Below the pieces are notes generated by a model. The model was not told where the DNA came from and did not search any database. It saw only the letters and a list, made by a program, of their open reading frames with translations. From Mucilaginibacter cryoferens (lineage in GTDB: Bacteria > Bacteroidota > Bacteroidia > Sphingobacteriales > Sphingobacteriaceae), in contig NZ_JACHCR010000005.1 of the NCBI RefSeq assembly GCF_014205845.1, forward strand, positions 124,001 through 188,000: a stretch of 64,000 bases of DNA. Reading direction: 5' to 3'. Every line of letters begins with the position of its first letter. Position 1 is the stretch's first letter. Shown one piece after another: positions 35,882 through 45,713 of this stretch. A program made the position numbers and the translations under genes.

Positions 35882-36044
35882 AACGGATGTATGTTAAAAA
35901 TTTGAATTAGCTTTTTCAACCATAAGTTAACAAAACTAATACCAAAGCTATATCACCGTTAAACGTATCTAAGCTTAAATAAGTTTATTTATCGACTTGG
36001 CTACTCTACTTGAAATTTTACTATTTTGCAGCTCACTAAACTTT

Positions 36045-36914
36045 ATGCATAAAACTTTACTCTCGTTATTTTTCATTATAACTTTTAACAACCTACAGGC
36101 GCAGGAAATTATTGAGCAATTTTTAGGTATCGACCAGTTTCCCAATAAGTTTATAATAGCAAACCAAATTGTACGCAGAGATGATTATGAATATCGGTTA
36201 AATAGAAAAGGCATTCCCGACTCCACTTATATTGGGGCATTAAATTTTAATTATAATAAAACAGGGCAACTAACAGATATTGTTCATTTTGACAAGGAGA
36301 ATTTTTTAGATAATAAATATGTGTATTGGTATTATGATTTTGGGCTCATTAGTAAAAAAATAGGATATACGTACTTAAAAGAAAAGCGATACGGCAAAAA
36401 CTTTAACATCACGCATGAATATGGTTACGATAGCATAGGCCGGTTGGAGTATAATATATTTTATAATCAGGATACTCTATTTGTTAATAAGGAAAAAAGG
36501 GAATACGATGCAAAAGGAAAACTTTATCGTATTACAAAAACAGTAAATAAGGCCCGTCCGTATATTTCTAATATTGCAAGATATAATGATGAAAACAATC
36601 TTGAAACGATTGATTATTTTTACGAACAAAATATAGACTACAGCTACAGTATGCAAACCGATACCATAGCCGGAGGAGGAAAAATCATCAATATCACCAA
36701 AATTAAGCCGGGAGAAGAGGATCAATATTGGTGTACCTATAAATTTAACCGGTACAATCAATGTATCGAAATAACAGGATTTGATACCGTTGGTTTAGTA
36801 AAAACCAGATACACAGACAAATTAGTATACAACACAGATGGCACTTTATATACCTCTATTTTCTACATTAATAAAAAGATGAATAGGATGTATAAATACT
36901 ACTACCACAAGTAG
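36045..36914 (+). CDS. Secreted protein with YD-like repeats, unknown
   Basis: 289 residues from ATG 36045, which directly precedes a signal peptide (HKTLLSLFFIITFNNLQAQ). The body has several short strands ending in Gly-Xaa-Leu motifs (NKTGQLTDIVHF, DSIGRLEYNIFY, DAKGKLYRITK, NTDGTLYTSIFY), a pattern like YD/RHS-type beta repeats. A/T-rich compared with neighbours and of no known function. Monocistronic. Confidence 0.6.
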   Translation: MHKTLLSLFFIITFNNLQAQEIIEQFLGIDQFPNKFIIANQIVRRDDYEYRLNRKGIPDSTYIGALNFNYNKTGQLTDIVHFDKENFLDNKYVYWYYDFGLISKKIGYTYLKEKRYGKNFNITHEYGYDSIGRLEYNIFYNQDTLFVNKEKREYDAKGKLYRITKTVNKARPYISNIARYNDENNLETIDYFYEQNIDYSYSMQTDTIAGGGKIINITKIKPGEEDQYWCTYKFNRYNQCIEITGFDTVGLVKTRYTDKLVYNTDGTLYTSIFYINKKMNRMYKYYYHK

Positions 36915-36990
36915 CTTCTTTAATATGCCTGGGAAACGAGTTTCCGACTTGCACATCTGTATAAAAAAATCGTTAGATTAGTTTAGCATA

Positions 36991-37941
36991 TTATAAAGCA
37001 CTCCCCTGCACAACTCCTCTGCTCAGTATCCGTTGATCTATATAATACTGGATCTCTGATTTTTTCAATCCCCAGTTTGGGGCTATAAGCAGTTCACGAT
37101 CACTTAGGCCGAAGAGGCGCTGGATCACGATATCAGGGCGAACGCGGGGTAACAATTCGCATAAAAAATCGGCGTACTCATCAATACCGAATAGTTTAAA
37201 TGGTTCGCGTTTGTATTTAACGCCCATTACAGATCCTTCTACAATATGCAGGTGATGAAACTTTACAAATTTTATTTGCGGAAAACGATTGATCTCGTCG
37301 GCATATTTCAGCATCATATCATGCGTTTCCCAGGGGAAACCAAAAATGGTATGCACACAAATATCAAGCTTACTGTTTTCAACAAGTTTAAGCGCTTTCA
37401 CCAGCTCTTCGTGCTCACAACCACGATTGATCTGATTAAGGGTTTCGTTGTAGATAGATTCCATCCCCATTTCCAGATCTACATCAAACCTATCGGTATA
37501 GCTTTCCAGCAGGGCAATTTTTTCGGCATCGATACAATCGGGGCGGGTACCAACACTTAGGCCAACAATATCTTCTGTACCGTAGCTCAGCGCCTCATCA
37601 TACATCATTTTTAAGTAATGCGCTGGTGCATAAGTATTGGTATTGGGCTGAAAGTAAATAATAAACTTATCGGCTTTATTGCCTTTGCGGGCGCGTTCCA
37701 TACCCTCCATCACCTGCTGGCGTATGGTAGGTGCATTGCGGCTAACCGATGGTGTAAACGAATCTACATTGCAATACGTGCAACCGCCATAGCCTTTGCT
37801 GCCATCGCGGTTGGGGCAGGTAAAACCGCCATCAACAATTACCTTAAATACCCGGTGCCCTTTATATTTTTCTTTAAGCCACGGCCCGTAATTGTTATAG
37901 CCTTTCTCCCACACCGGTGTTGTTTCTCCTGTTAATTGCAT
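36991..37941 (-). CDS. TIGR01212-family radical SAM protein
   Basis: 316 residues. Radical-SAM cysteines in GFTCPNRDGSKGYGGCTYC, then FIIYFQPNTNTYAP, GLSVGTRPDC and the ELP3-like MiaB/NifB core. The family (YhcC-like) is widely conserved with a proposed tRNA-related role. C-terminal LDRELLIAPNWGLKK-like segment present. Confidence 0.88.
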   Translation of the reverse strand: MQLTGETTPVWEKGYNNYGPWLKEKYKGHRVFKVIVDGGFTCPNRDGSKGYGGCTYCNVDSFTPSVSRNAPTIRQQVMEGMERARKGNKADKFIIYFQPNTNTYAPAHYLKMMYDEALSYGTEDIVGLSVGTRPDCIDAEKIALLESYTDRFDVDLEMGMESIYNETLNQINRGCEHEELVKALKLVENSKLDICVHTIFGFPWETHDMMLKYADEINRFPQIKFVKFHHLHIVEGSVMGVKYKREPFKLFGIDEYADFLCELLPRVRPDIVIQRLFGLSDRELLIAPNWGLKKSEIQYYIDQRILSRGVVQGSAL

Positions 37942-38054
37942 TGTGCCGCAAAGATAACGAATTTGTTTCAGGTACAGATTACAGGATGTGGTACAGTAGA
38001 CTAGGCATCAATTCTGACCTTTTAGCGCTTTATTTCTCTTTCTGGCCCTGCTTG

Positions 38055-38696
38055 TTAATTATCGCTCACAATTGCAGCTTTTTTGCGCTGTTTGTTTACG
38101 CTATGTTTTTTTAGAAAATTATACGTGAAGCTAAAACCCATATACTGTGCATTACGACTACTGTTTGTACCATCAAAAAAACAATATCCCTGCACTACTG
38201 CAATAGCAACGGTTGTTGAAATATTGAAGTTAATGCTGTTACAAATTTCTGTCATAAGGCCTTGTTTGGCTTTTATCACGTATCCGGCACCAAGGCATAA
38301 CGCCTCCGAGAATCGCCCTTTGGAGAAAACATTTATTGTGGGCCTAAGCTCTATAAATTTAGAGGTATCACTGCCGCGGCTTACCGAGTTTAATCTGCCC
38401 AAAGCTAATCCAATATCAAATATGCCGTAGGTGCGCCCAAACTCCATGGAGGGAGCAAATCTTTTGGCAACGCCACCTTTGGTGTTTACAAAAAAATTGG
38501 TGCTGCCGGTTACATAAAAATAACGTGGCTCTTTATTTTCCTTCGATGTGTCGGATTCAATAACGGTATCTTTTCCAGCAATTTTCCGCTTATCATTGCC
38601 CGTTAAAGCATTGGATATACCAGGCAATATAGATGGCCTTTGCGCAAAAACATTTAAGGCAGCAAACAATAAGCACGTTGTAAAAAGTAGTTTCAT
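38055..38696 (-). CDS. Secreted barrel-like protein, unknown
   Basis: 213 residues from ATG 38696, which starts a signal peptide (KLLFTTCLLFAALNVFAQ). Glycine/aromatic strands (YFYVTGSTNFFVNTKGG, YGIFDIGLALGRLNS, AQYMGFSFTYNF) suggest a small beta-barrel. No domain recognised. Confidence 0.55.
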   Translation of the reverse strand: MKLLFTTCLLFAALNVFAQRPSILPGISNALTGNDKRKIAGKDTVIESDTSKENKEPRYFYVTGSTNFFVNTKGGVAKRFAPSMEFGRTYGIFDIGLALGRLNSVSRGSDTSKFIELRPTINVFSKGRFSEALCLGAGYVIKAKQGLMTEICNSINFNISTTVAIAVVQGYCFFDGTNSSRNAQYMGFSFTYNFLKKHSVNKQRKKAAIVSDN

Positions 38697-38887
38697 CAGC
38701 TTTGGGGTAAAAGAAGGGTGAGAAAAAGGGAGCGGCTTATAGTTGTACAATAATATGATTAATTATTGATGTGTAACTGACTTGATTTAAGATGAATAGG
38801 CAATTAATATTTTACCTTTTTTGATATGTCATTAGTAGACTCTGTTTATCATTTTATCATCGCTCCCTAAAACCGTAACTTTAACTT

Positions 38888-39760
38888 ATGATAAAAAAGG
38901 CAGCCAATCCATTTTTTGAACTGGTGATGGAACAGGAATTAAAAGATTCGTTTGCTGTTTATTGCCACAATCAAAATTTGTTTAATGCCCAACCGGTTTG
39001 CCGGGCCACCTATAACCGCATCTTTTTAATTAATAGCGGGCATGGCTCGCTGCAAATTGATGATGTTGCTTACCCGGTTACCGGCAATGAATTGTTTTTA
39101 TTGGCCAAGGGGCAGTTCTATAATTTTAGTCCGCAAAGCCTCATTACAGGCTACGAGCTTTCTTTTGGCGATTGCTTTTGGGAAAAAGCACCGGGAAGCG
39201 CCAGCAATTGCAAAGCTGTTTTATTTAATAACGCGGCCGCCAATCAACATATAAAAATTGATGGTACCAGTTCGGCTGAACTAAACCCACTCTTCGATGC
39301 CCTGCATCACGAGTTTATAAAGGCCGATTACATTAATAAACCCGATGCCCTGGCTGCTTACCTTAAAATAGTAATGATAAAAATAGCCAACATTAACGCC
39401 GCTCTGGCAGATGGCTTTGATAGTTTTGAGAAGCAACTTTACCGCCGGTTTATTGAGTTGGTAAGTAACCAATACCAAAACACACATGAGGTTGCCGGCT
39501 TTGCCGCGCAATTGGGTATTACCGCCCGTAAGCTTACCGATTTATGCAAGCGTTGCAGCGGCAAAGGAGCTAAGGATATTATTAACGGCCAGCTTATTGC
39601 CGAAGCTAAACGCCTGCTGCAATTTTCATCAAAACCGGTTAAAGAGATCGCTTTCCATTTACATTTCTCTACTCCCGAACAGTTCAGCCACTTTTTTAAA
39701 AACAACACCTATCTATCGCCCAATGAATACCGCGGACGGTTTGCATATATTGGCATGTGA
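38888..39760 (+). CDS. AraC-family transcriptional regulator with cupin domain
   Basis: 290 residues. N-terminal cupin-like (VCRATYNRIFLINSGHGSLQID, VTGNELFLLAKGQFYNFSP) and C-terminal HTH (EVAGFAAQLGITARKLTDLCK, PVKEIAFHLHFSTPEQFSHFFK). It precedes the HD-domain gene by 68 bases on the same strand and may control it; this is inference. Confidence 0.85.
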   Translation: MIKKAANPFFELVMEQELKDSFAVYCHNQNLFNAQPVCRATYNRIFLINSGHGSLQIDDVAYPVTGNELFLLAKGQFYNFSPQSLITGYELSFGDCFWEKAPGSASNCKAVLFNNAAANQHIKIDGTSSAELNPLFDALHHEFIKADYINKPDALAAYLKIVMIKIANINAALADGFDSFEKQLYRRFIELVSNQYQNTHEVAGFAAQLGITARKLTDLCKRCSGKGAKDIINGQLIAEAKRLLQFSSKPVKEIAFHLHFSTPEQFSHFFKNNTYLSPNEYRGRFAYIGM

Positions 39761-39828
39761 TTACCCTTTTTTAACATTCCGGGAGTGCTATAGCCGGGGT
39801 ACTTTTGTTGACATCAAAATCAACAAAT

Positions 39829-40479
39829 ATGTTTGCAAATAAATTTAAATCATTGGCTGGAATAGTTATCCCGGATAGCGCCATTGCCAACCAGGCTACC
39901 GATCTGTTATTAACACACGGTACGGCGTTTATCTACAACCACTCTATGCGCGTGTTTCTTTTCGCATCGTTAAACGGGCAACGCAATGGCCTGACTTACG
40001 ATCCCGAGTTGCTTTACGTGAGCTCGGTATTTCATGATCTGGGGTTAACCAAACATTACAGCAGCCCCGATCTGCGTTTTGAAGTGGATGGCGCCAACGC
40101 CGCGCGCGATTTTTTGAAAAGTCATGGCCTGCCAAAAGAATCATTACAGTTGGTATGGGATACAATTGCCTTGCACACCACCATAGGCATTGCCGAACAT
40201 AAAGAACCCGAAGTTGCCCTGATGTACGCCGGCGTTGGCCTTGATGTAATGGGCGAAGGCTATGAAAACCTGAGCGAAGCCAACAGACTGGAGATCATCA
40301 GCGCGTTTCCGCGCAACGATTTTAAAAAGCACATTATCCCTACTTTCTTTAGCGGCTTCGAACATAAAACCGAAACTACCTTTGGCAATATCAAAGCCGA
40401 CGTATGCGCCTTTATGATACCCAATTTTCACCGCAAAAACTTTTGCGATTGTATACTACATTCGCCATGGAGTGAGTAA
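39829..40479 (+). CDS. HD-domain protein
   Basis: 216 residues from ATG 39829. HD hydrolase signature: His in YNHSMRVFLFA, the HD pair in SSVFHDLGLTKH and Asp further on. The C-terminus is FCDCILHSPWSE. A -7 box TACTTTTG (39800-39807) precedes the start. Family members act on nucleotides or cyanamide-like molecules; the function here is open. Confidence 0.78.
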   Translation: MFANKFKSLAGIVIPDSAIANQATDLLLTHGTAFIYNHSMRVFLFASLNGQRNGLTYDPELLYVSSVFHDLGLTKHYSSPDLRFEVDGANAARDFLKSHGLPKESLQLVWDTIALHTTIGIAEHKEPEVALMYAGVGLDVMGEGYENLSEANRLEIISAFPRNDFKKHIIPTFFSGFEHKTETTFGNIKADVCAFMIPNFHRKNFCDCILHSPWSE

Positions 40480-40561
40480 TAATTGATTCATAATTATAGG
40501 ATAAAGGAGCAATTACAGTAAAAGTGCGTTGTTTCTTTATTTTTTCATAAGCGACAAAGCG

Positions 40562-41344
40562 TTAGTTCACCTTCAAAAACACTTTTTTGTACTCGCTTAA
40601 TACCCGGGTTATTTTTGATGGATTTCGCCATTCAAAAAGATGGATAACCCAAACCGTAAAACGAAGTATCCCCACAGGGTTCACAATCCCTGTACCCAGT
40701 TTGTTTATATCGGCATCCCTGCTGGCTATCAGGCTAGTATAATCCTCATCTTTCCGGCTGTAAAGGTCCTCAGCAAACAACCAGGCCCCGTCACGGGCGT
40801 TACCAAGCGCAAATTGAATAAGGATAGAGTTGTTTTGCGCATGCAAACCAGCTAACGACATCAAGGGCGACACCTGGTCGAGCTCGTTGATCACCTCATA
40901 GGTTAGGGCAGAGAGTATGGTATTAATAGCATTAAAATCTTTATGAATATCATCCAGCGATTGGTTGAGCGCGCGGGCTGCTTCTACCACGGCAACGCCC
41001 AGATCGAGGTTGATATGCGCGTTCATCCCTACCAGCAAGTGTTGCAATACCATTTTTGAAGGCTTGCTAAAAATACTGAAAGCCAAGGTCCAGGAAGCCG
41101 AGGGTTGCTGTTTTTGCAGCCACTGGTTATAAGCCGCAATATACCGGCTGGCAAATATCACATCCAGCTGCTCCATTCTTTTGCCGTTCTCAAACTCGCC
41201 GCCCAATATACCTTCCTTTACCTTAACTGTAACTTTATGGTAGAGTGCCGCAAAATACCCTGCCCGGCTACCGGTTTTTATCGCATCGGCTATAATAGCT
41301 TCCAGTTGAGTAATAATCTGATCTATGGTTAGGGCTTCAGCCAT
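40562..41344 (-). CDS. DUF5995-like protein
   Basis: 260 residues from ATG 41344 (AEALTIDQIITQLEAIIADAIKTGSRAGYFAALYHKV). The extended ORF upstream reads a repeat and is not used. The body is all-helical with conserved HLLVGMNAHINLDLGVAVVEAA, the pattern of DUF5995. No function known. Confidence 0.7.
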   Translation of the reverse strand: MAEALTIDQIITQLEAIIADAIKTGSRAGYFAALYHKVTVKVKEGILGGEFENGKRMEQLDVIFASRYIAAYNQWLQKQQPSASWTLAFSIFSKPSKMVLQHLLVGMNAHINLDLGVAVVEAARALNQSLDDIHKDFNAINTILSALTYEVINELDQVSPLMSLAGLHAQNNSILIQFALGNARDGAWLFAEDLYSRKDEDYTSLIASRDADINKLGTGIVNPVGILRFTVWVIHLFEWRNPSKITRVLSEYKKVFLKVN

Positions 41345-41394
41345 GGCTTTGGGTAAATTTAGGTGATTAGTAAATATATAACAATCTGTTTTTA

Positions 41395-41545
41395 GTATCA
41401 AGTTGCAAGTATCATGTATCAAGCACTTTGCAGGATGCACAAGCATTCTTTATTAAAAATCTTGATACTTGATACCAATTACTTGATACTAAACTCTTGT
41501 TACTCTGCTTAAAAATCTTGATACTTGATACTAAATACCCGATAC
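41395..41545. repeat. Repeated GATACTTGATAC region
   Basis: AAAAATCTTGATACTTGATAC occurs twice (41455-41475 and 41511-41531 areas), with more TTGATAC words between and an inverted GTATCAAG-type word at 41395-41422. It spans the divergent gap between DUF5995 and the pentapeptide gene and reads like another dispersed intergenic repeat. Confidence 0.65.
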
Positions 41546-41554
41546 TATTTCCAA

Positions 41555-42121
41555 ATGCATTACGAAGACGAAACATTTACCAAAACCCCTGCCACACAGC
41601 TTACAGGCCGCAACCACACCTACGAAAACTGCACTTTTGTTAGCTGCGATCTTTCGCATGCCAACCTCAATGGCGTAATTTTTATTGATTGTGTGTTTGA
41701 CGGCTGCAACCTTGCCCTTGCAGATGCAGCCGATACCGGTTTCCAAAACATCCGGTTTAAACACTGCAAACTCAGCGGGTTAAACTTTGGTAAGGCGCGC
41801 GATTTTTTATTTGAGGTTCACTTTGAGAATTGCATCTTAGATAACGCCATCTTTTACAAAAAGAAAAACAAAAAGGGCCGCTTTGCCGATTGCTCTATGA
41901 CCGAGACCGACCTAACGGAAACAGATCTTACCGAAGCCAAATTCATCAACTGCAACCTCAACCGCGCGTTTTTTAGTCGTACTATACTAAAAGGTGCCGA
42001 TTTGCGCAGTTCCTATAATTACACCATTGACCCCGATGATAACATGATCAAGAAAGCCATGTTCTCGCTGCATGGGCTCCCCGGTCTGCTTGCCAAATAC
42101 GATATTAAAATTGAGGGATAA
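41555..42121 (+). CDS. Pentapeptide-repeat protein
   Basis: 188 residues, start ATG 41555. A(D/N)LXX-type repeats: CDLSHANLNGVIF, FDGCNLALADA, HCKLSGLNFGKA, MTETDLTETDLTEAKF, LNRAFF. This would form a right-handed quadrilateral beta-helix. Related proteins protect gyrase, but this one lacks anything specific for that. Confidence 0.82.
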   Translation: MHYEDETFTKTPATQLTGRNHTYENCTFVSCDLSHANLNGVIFIDCVFDGCNLALADAADTGFQNIRFKHCKLSGLNFGKARDFLFEVHFENCILDNAIFYKKKNKKGRFADCSMTETDLTETDLTEAKFINCNLNRAFFSRTILKGADLRSSYNYTIDPDDNMIKKAMFSLHGLPGLLAKYDIKIEG

Positions 42122-42167
42122 TATCCTGACGAATATTTAGTTATATGTATTCTTCAGGATAAACCTT

Positions 42168-42884
42168 ATGCGAAAAATTGTATTGCTTGTTGGTATTTTA
42201 TGTTTAACTACGGTAGGCTATGCGCAATCTATAGATCGTGTTGCCGCCTGCAATAAATTCAACACTTTTAATAACCTCGTTTTAGAGGGTGGTGTAAAGA
42301 GAGCGGACGCCCAAAAGCAATTTCGGGATGTTATAAAACAGATAAAGGCATCTAAAGAAACCGTTGAACCTAAAGCTAAATGGATATTCCCGCTTAAAGG
42401 TTATAACTATCATGCCATCGGTGGTAATGGAGATGGCTATGCAGACAAAGGCTATCGCTACCTCGACGGCAACAAGCATGGCGCTCATCCGGCTCATGAT
42501 ATTTTTATAAATGATAAAAATCAGGATTGCCTGGACGACCGCACCAACAAACCTGTTGATGTACTGGCCATTGACGACGGCACCGTAGTAGCATGCAGTA
42601 ACGAATGGGAACCTTCGAGTAATTTAAGGGGCGGCAAATTTATCTGGATCTATCATCCCGAAAGAAACTACTTCACTTACTATGCGCATAATCAAAGTAT
42701 TGTAGTAAAACCCGGAGACGAGGTACAGCAGGGTCAAAAAATAGCCGAAGTTGGCCGTACAGGTTACAATGCCTATAAAAAACGCTCGCCTACGCACCTG
42801 CATTTTTCGACGTTTAGGTTAGTGGACGATCTGCCGGTTCCCTTTAACCCTTATCAACAATTAAAAGAAGCTAAAACATTATGA
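42168..42884 (+). CDS. Secreted M23 (LytM) peptidase
   Basis: 238 residues with a signal peptide (RKIVLLVGILCLTTVGYAQ). Zn ligands fit HPAHDIF (H-x3-D) and THLHFS (H-x-H); GDEVQQGQKIAEVGRTG is the lysostaphin-type core. It would cleave peptidoglycan cross-bridges or act on the cell wall in the periplasm. It overlaps the DUF4846 gene by 4 bases. Confidence 0.87.
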   Translation: MRKIVLLVGILCLTTVGYAQSIDRVAACNKFNTFNNLVLEGGVKRADAQKQFRDVIKQIKASKETVEPKAKWIFPLKGYNYHAIGGNGDGYADKGYRYLDGNKHGAHPAHDIFINDKNQDCLDDRTNKPVDVLAIDDGTVVACSNEWEPSSNLRGGKFIWIYHPERNYFTYYAHNQSIVVKPGDEVQQGQKIAEVGRTGYNAYKKRSPTHLHFSTFRLVDDLPVPFNPYQQLKEAKTL

Positions 42885-43645
42885 AGTTTCTTTTAATGCT
42901 GATGATGTTCGCGGCCACAAGTAGCCCCGTAAAAACCGACAATGTTTTAACCCGGTTTAAAGCACCTGCAGGCTATAAACAAAGCCCGGTAATACCCGGT
43001 AGTTTTGGCGCGTGGATACAGGCTTTGCCGCTTAAGACTAATGGTTCGCAGTGTTTAACTTACCAGGGTAAGGTGGCCCACACCGAAGCCTATACTGCTG
43101 CTATTGTAGATATAAGCGTAGGTACGCAGGATTTACAGCAATGTGCCGATGCTGTAATGCGGCTGCGCGGAGAGTACCTGTACAGTAAAAAAAACTATAA
43201 GGCAATCGCTTTTAATTTTACCAGCGGCTTCCGTTGCGATTTTATACATTATGCCGATGGCTATCGCTATAGTAACAACCACTGGGTACTAAAAGCTAAA
43301 AAAGACTACAGCTACCCCAACTTTATGCGTTATATGACGCTGGTGTTCAGTTACGCGGGTACCCTATCGCTGCAAAAAGAATTGAAGGCTGTTACAAACG
43401 CCAATAGCATTAAAACCGGCGATGTGTTTATAAAAGGCGGTTCGCCGGGGCATTGCTTTATAGTGATGAACGTGGTTGAGGATGCGCAACATCACAAAAA
43501 ATTTCTGCTGGCACAAAGTTATATGCCCGCCCAAAGTATCCAGCTACTTCAATACCAGGAAAATCCCTGGTTTAGTGTTGATGAACCCGCCTATATCCTG
43601 TACGGCGCATTGGTTAGCCCCGGATATTTAAAGTGCTTTGAGTAA
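42881..43645 (+). CDS. DUF4846 secreted protein
   Basis: 254 residues with a short signal-like N-terminus (KFLLMLMMFAATSSPV). The pattern LRGEYLYSKKNYKAIAFNFTSGFRCDF fits DUF4846, which is often coded beside cell-wall peptidases. Translationally coupled to the M23 gene, so a role in wall processing is plausible. Confidence 0.7.
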   Translation: MKFLLMLMMFAATSSPVKTDNVLTRFKAPAGYKQSPVIPGSFGAWIQALPLKTNGSQCLTYQGKVAHTEAYTAAIVDISVGTQDLQQCADAVMRLRGEYLYSKKNYKAIAFNFTSGFRCDFIHYADGYRYSNNHWVLKAKKDYSYPNFMRYMTLVFSYAGTLSLQKELKAVTNANSIKTGDVFIKGGSPGHCFIVMNVVEDAQHHKKFLLAQSYMPAQSIQLLQYQENPWFSVDEPAYILYGALVSPGYLKCFE

Positions 43646-43760
43646 GCCCGGTACTCGTCCTTTAACACGCACAAAGCAAGGTATTTACCTGCCATTTTTT
43701 TATTAAACTAAAAGGGGCACGGTGATTGTCCTATTATATTATAATTATCTGATTATCATC

Positions 43761-44036
43761 ATGAGAGAGTTTTTCACCAGCGGCCTCCATATATTTATTA
43801 TCGTAATGATCGGCGGCTTCGTTATATTAAGTACCATGGCACTAACGGGTAAGTTTGACCATTGGGACTCCCGTTTTATCCGGAAAGCACAGCAAATATT
43901 TAGCCGCATCAGACGCCATTTAAATAGGAACCGCAAAAGGGAAGTACTTCATCAGAAGGATAATTATGAAGATAGCCGCCACCAACACCATGCCCACCAC
44001 CAAACGCATACCAAAGATGACAACATTATTAAATAA
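43761..44036 (+). CDS. Small membrane protein with His-rich tail
   Basis: 91 residues from ATG 43761. One membrane helix (HIFIIVMIGGFVILSTMAL), then a basic stretch (RRHLNRNRKR) and a tail with many histidines (DSRHQHHAHHQTHTK). The tail could bind metal. No homolog recognised. Confidence 0.5.
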   Translation: MREFFTSGLHIFIIVMIGGFVILSTMALTGKFDHWDSRFIRKAQQIFSRIRRHLNRNRKREVLHQKDNYEDSRHQHHAHHQTHTKDDNIIK

Positions 44037-44049
44037 ATTATATCAATAG

Positions 44050-44075
44050 GTTTTGCTAGAAGCTTTTAGCAAAAC
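44050..44075. terminator. Hairpin after small membrane gene, possible terminator
   Basis: GTTTTGCTA at 44050-44058 and TAGCAAAAC at 44067-44075 pair perfectly; there is no strong T run after it, so termination is uncertain. Confidence 0.4.
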
Positions 44076-44244
44076 GTGCCACAAATTAAGCGCTCATTCC
44101 GGTACCTTTTCGTTCTATTAGTATGTGAGTATTCTACTCTGTCATCGGTATCCCATTTATAAACAAAAGCGGCAAAATCGCCCCAAAACAAAATGTAACA
44201 TTCTTGATAGATTGCTATATTTGTGTCCTGCTTTATCCCCTTTT

Positions 44245-45420
44245 ATGCAAAAATTAACCAAACTCATTTATAATAAGCCCCTTGTATTTTCTTTATGGTT
44301 TGGCTTAAGTTTTTTGATAGTGCTGCGCGAGCTTCTAAATCACCAGGGCTTTAACAACTACACTATTTTTAAATACAATTTTTTAAATACCATTCACCTG
44401 CATAACTTATACGCTCCACAGCCAGAGCATTATTACGATCTCAATCACTACGGGCCTATATTTTCTATCATATTTGCCCCGTTTACGTTTTTTCCGGATA
44501 GCATAGGCATTATTTTGTGGGTGATGTTTAACGCGTTTATTCTTTTTAAGGCCATACAGCGGTTACCCATAAAAGAGAACCAATACGTTATCATTTTATT
44601 ACTGTGCGCGCATGAGCTGATGACAGCATCTGCCAACGTGCAAAGTAACCCTATGGTGGCAGGTCTTATCATTTTAAGCTTCAACTTCATCAAAACCAAA
44701 CAGGATTTTTGGGCTGCGCTGATGATAGCACTTGGTACATTCATAAAAATTTACGGTATAGTAGGTTTGGCGTTCTTTTTCTTTTCAGATAATAAGCTCA
44801 AGTTTATTGCCAGTCTAATTTTTTGGTCGGCAGTGTTATTTGTACTTCCCATGCTCATTTCTTCGCCTGCTTTTATCATACAAACCTATCATGATTGGTA
44901 TATCGATATCCAGGCCAAAAACCTGGTGAACACAAGCGCATCTATGCAAAACATTAGCGTTATGGGCTTTTTAAGCAAGGTTTTTAATGCACCGGGCTTA
45001 AAACATGCTTTTGTGATAATACCGGCAATAATTGTTTTCCTTCTTTCCTATATCAGGGTAAATTGTTTTAAATCGCCCCAATATCAATTACTCATCCTGG
45101 CTTCTGCCTTAATATTTGCGGTAATTTTCAGTAGTGGGTCCGAGTCGCCTACGTTTATTATCGCGTTTGCGGGTGTAGCCATCTGGTTTATGAATTTGAA
45201 CAGGCCGGTTACCCGTTTGGAAATATTTTTACTCGTATTCGCCCTCATTTTAACCAGCTTTTCGCCGTCAGATCTTTTCCCACGGTCGGTACGCGAAACC
45301 TATGTTATCCCTTATAAATTAAAGGCATTACCCTGCTTTTTAATATGGCTCAAAATAGTTTATGAAACCCTGACCAGGAATTTTGCAAAGTCCGATCAGG
45401 GCCAATTAGCTCCACTGTAA
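44245..45420 (+). CDS. GT87-like membrane glycosyltransferase
   Basis: 391 residues from ATG 44245; a -7 box TATATTTG (44216-44223) lies upstream, so a longer reading from 44125 is unlikely. About ten membrane helices and a DUF2029-like pattern (APQPEHYYDLNHYGPIFSI, the large loop near the N-terminus with Asp). Family members use polyprenyl-phosphate sugars for lipid-linked glycan synthesis. Same strand as the GT2/deacetylase pair but 293 bases upstream. Confidence 0.75.
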   Translation: MQKLTKLIYNKPLVFSLWFGLSFLIVLRELLNHQGFNNYTIFKYNFLNTIHLHNLYAPQPEHYYDLNHYGPIFSIIFAPFTFFPDSIGIILWVMFNAFILFKAIQRLPIKENQYVIILLLCAHELMTASANVQSNPMVAGLIILSFNFIKTKQDFWAALMIALGTFIKIYGIVGLAFFFFSDNKLKFIASLIFWSAVLFVLPMLISSPAFIIQTYHDWYIDIQAKNLVNTSASMQNISVMGFLSKVFNAPGLKHAFVIIPAIIVFLLSYIRVNCFKSPQYQLLILASALIFAVIFSSGSESPTFIIAFAGVAIWFMNLNRPVTRLEIFLLVFALILTSFSPSDLFPRSVRETYVIPYKLKALPCFLIWLKIVYETLTRNFAKSDQGQLAPL

Positions 45421-45713
45421 ATCAGCCATATTCCGCAATTGGGATAAAGTCAAATATGTGCCGTAAAAATTGACAATTCTATTATTTATAATTTGTAAAA
45501 TTCAGATTAAGTGAATCTTTAATTATTATTTTTGTAATGAAAAAGTTACACTTTGCTCAATAGTTGAATTTTAAATGGCCCTGCAATTATCTGCCTAAGC
45601 TTCGCTATAGTTTAAGCAATAATCCACTTACAAAACAACCATGATACAATAAGTTAACGTTTCCAAAAGGTTAAGCTAATCCTGTAATTACTTAAACCCT
45701 ATTTACCAGCACA
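45421..45713. other. Intergenic stretch, one -7-like box
   Basis: A/T-rich; TATTTTTG at 45527-45534 matches a -7 box without a good partner. No ORF worth calling. Confidence 0.35.

Noticed and set aside
41345..41446. Extended N-terminus for the DUF5995 protein
   Set aside because: The extra codons run into a TTGATAC-type intergenic repeat and do not look like protein.
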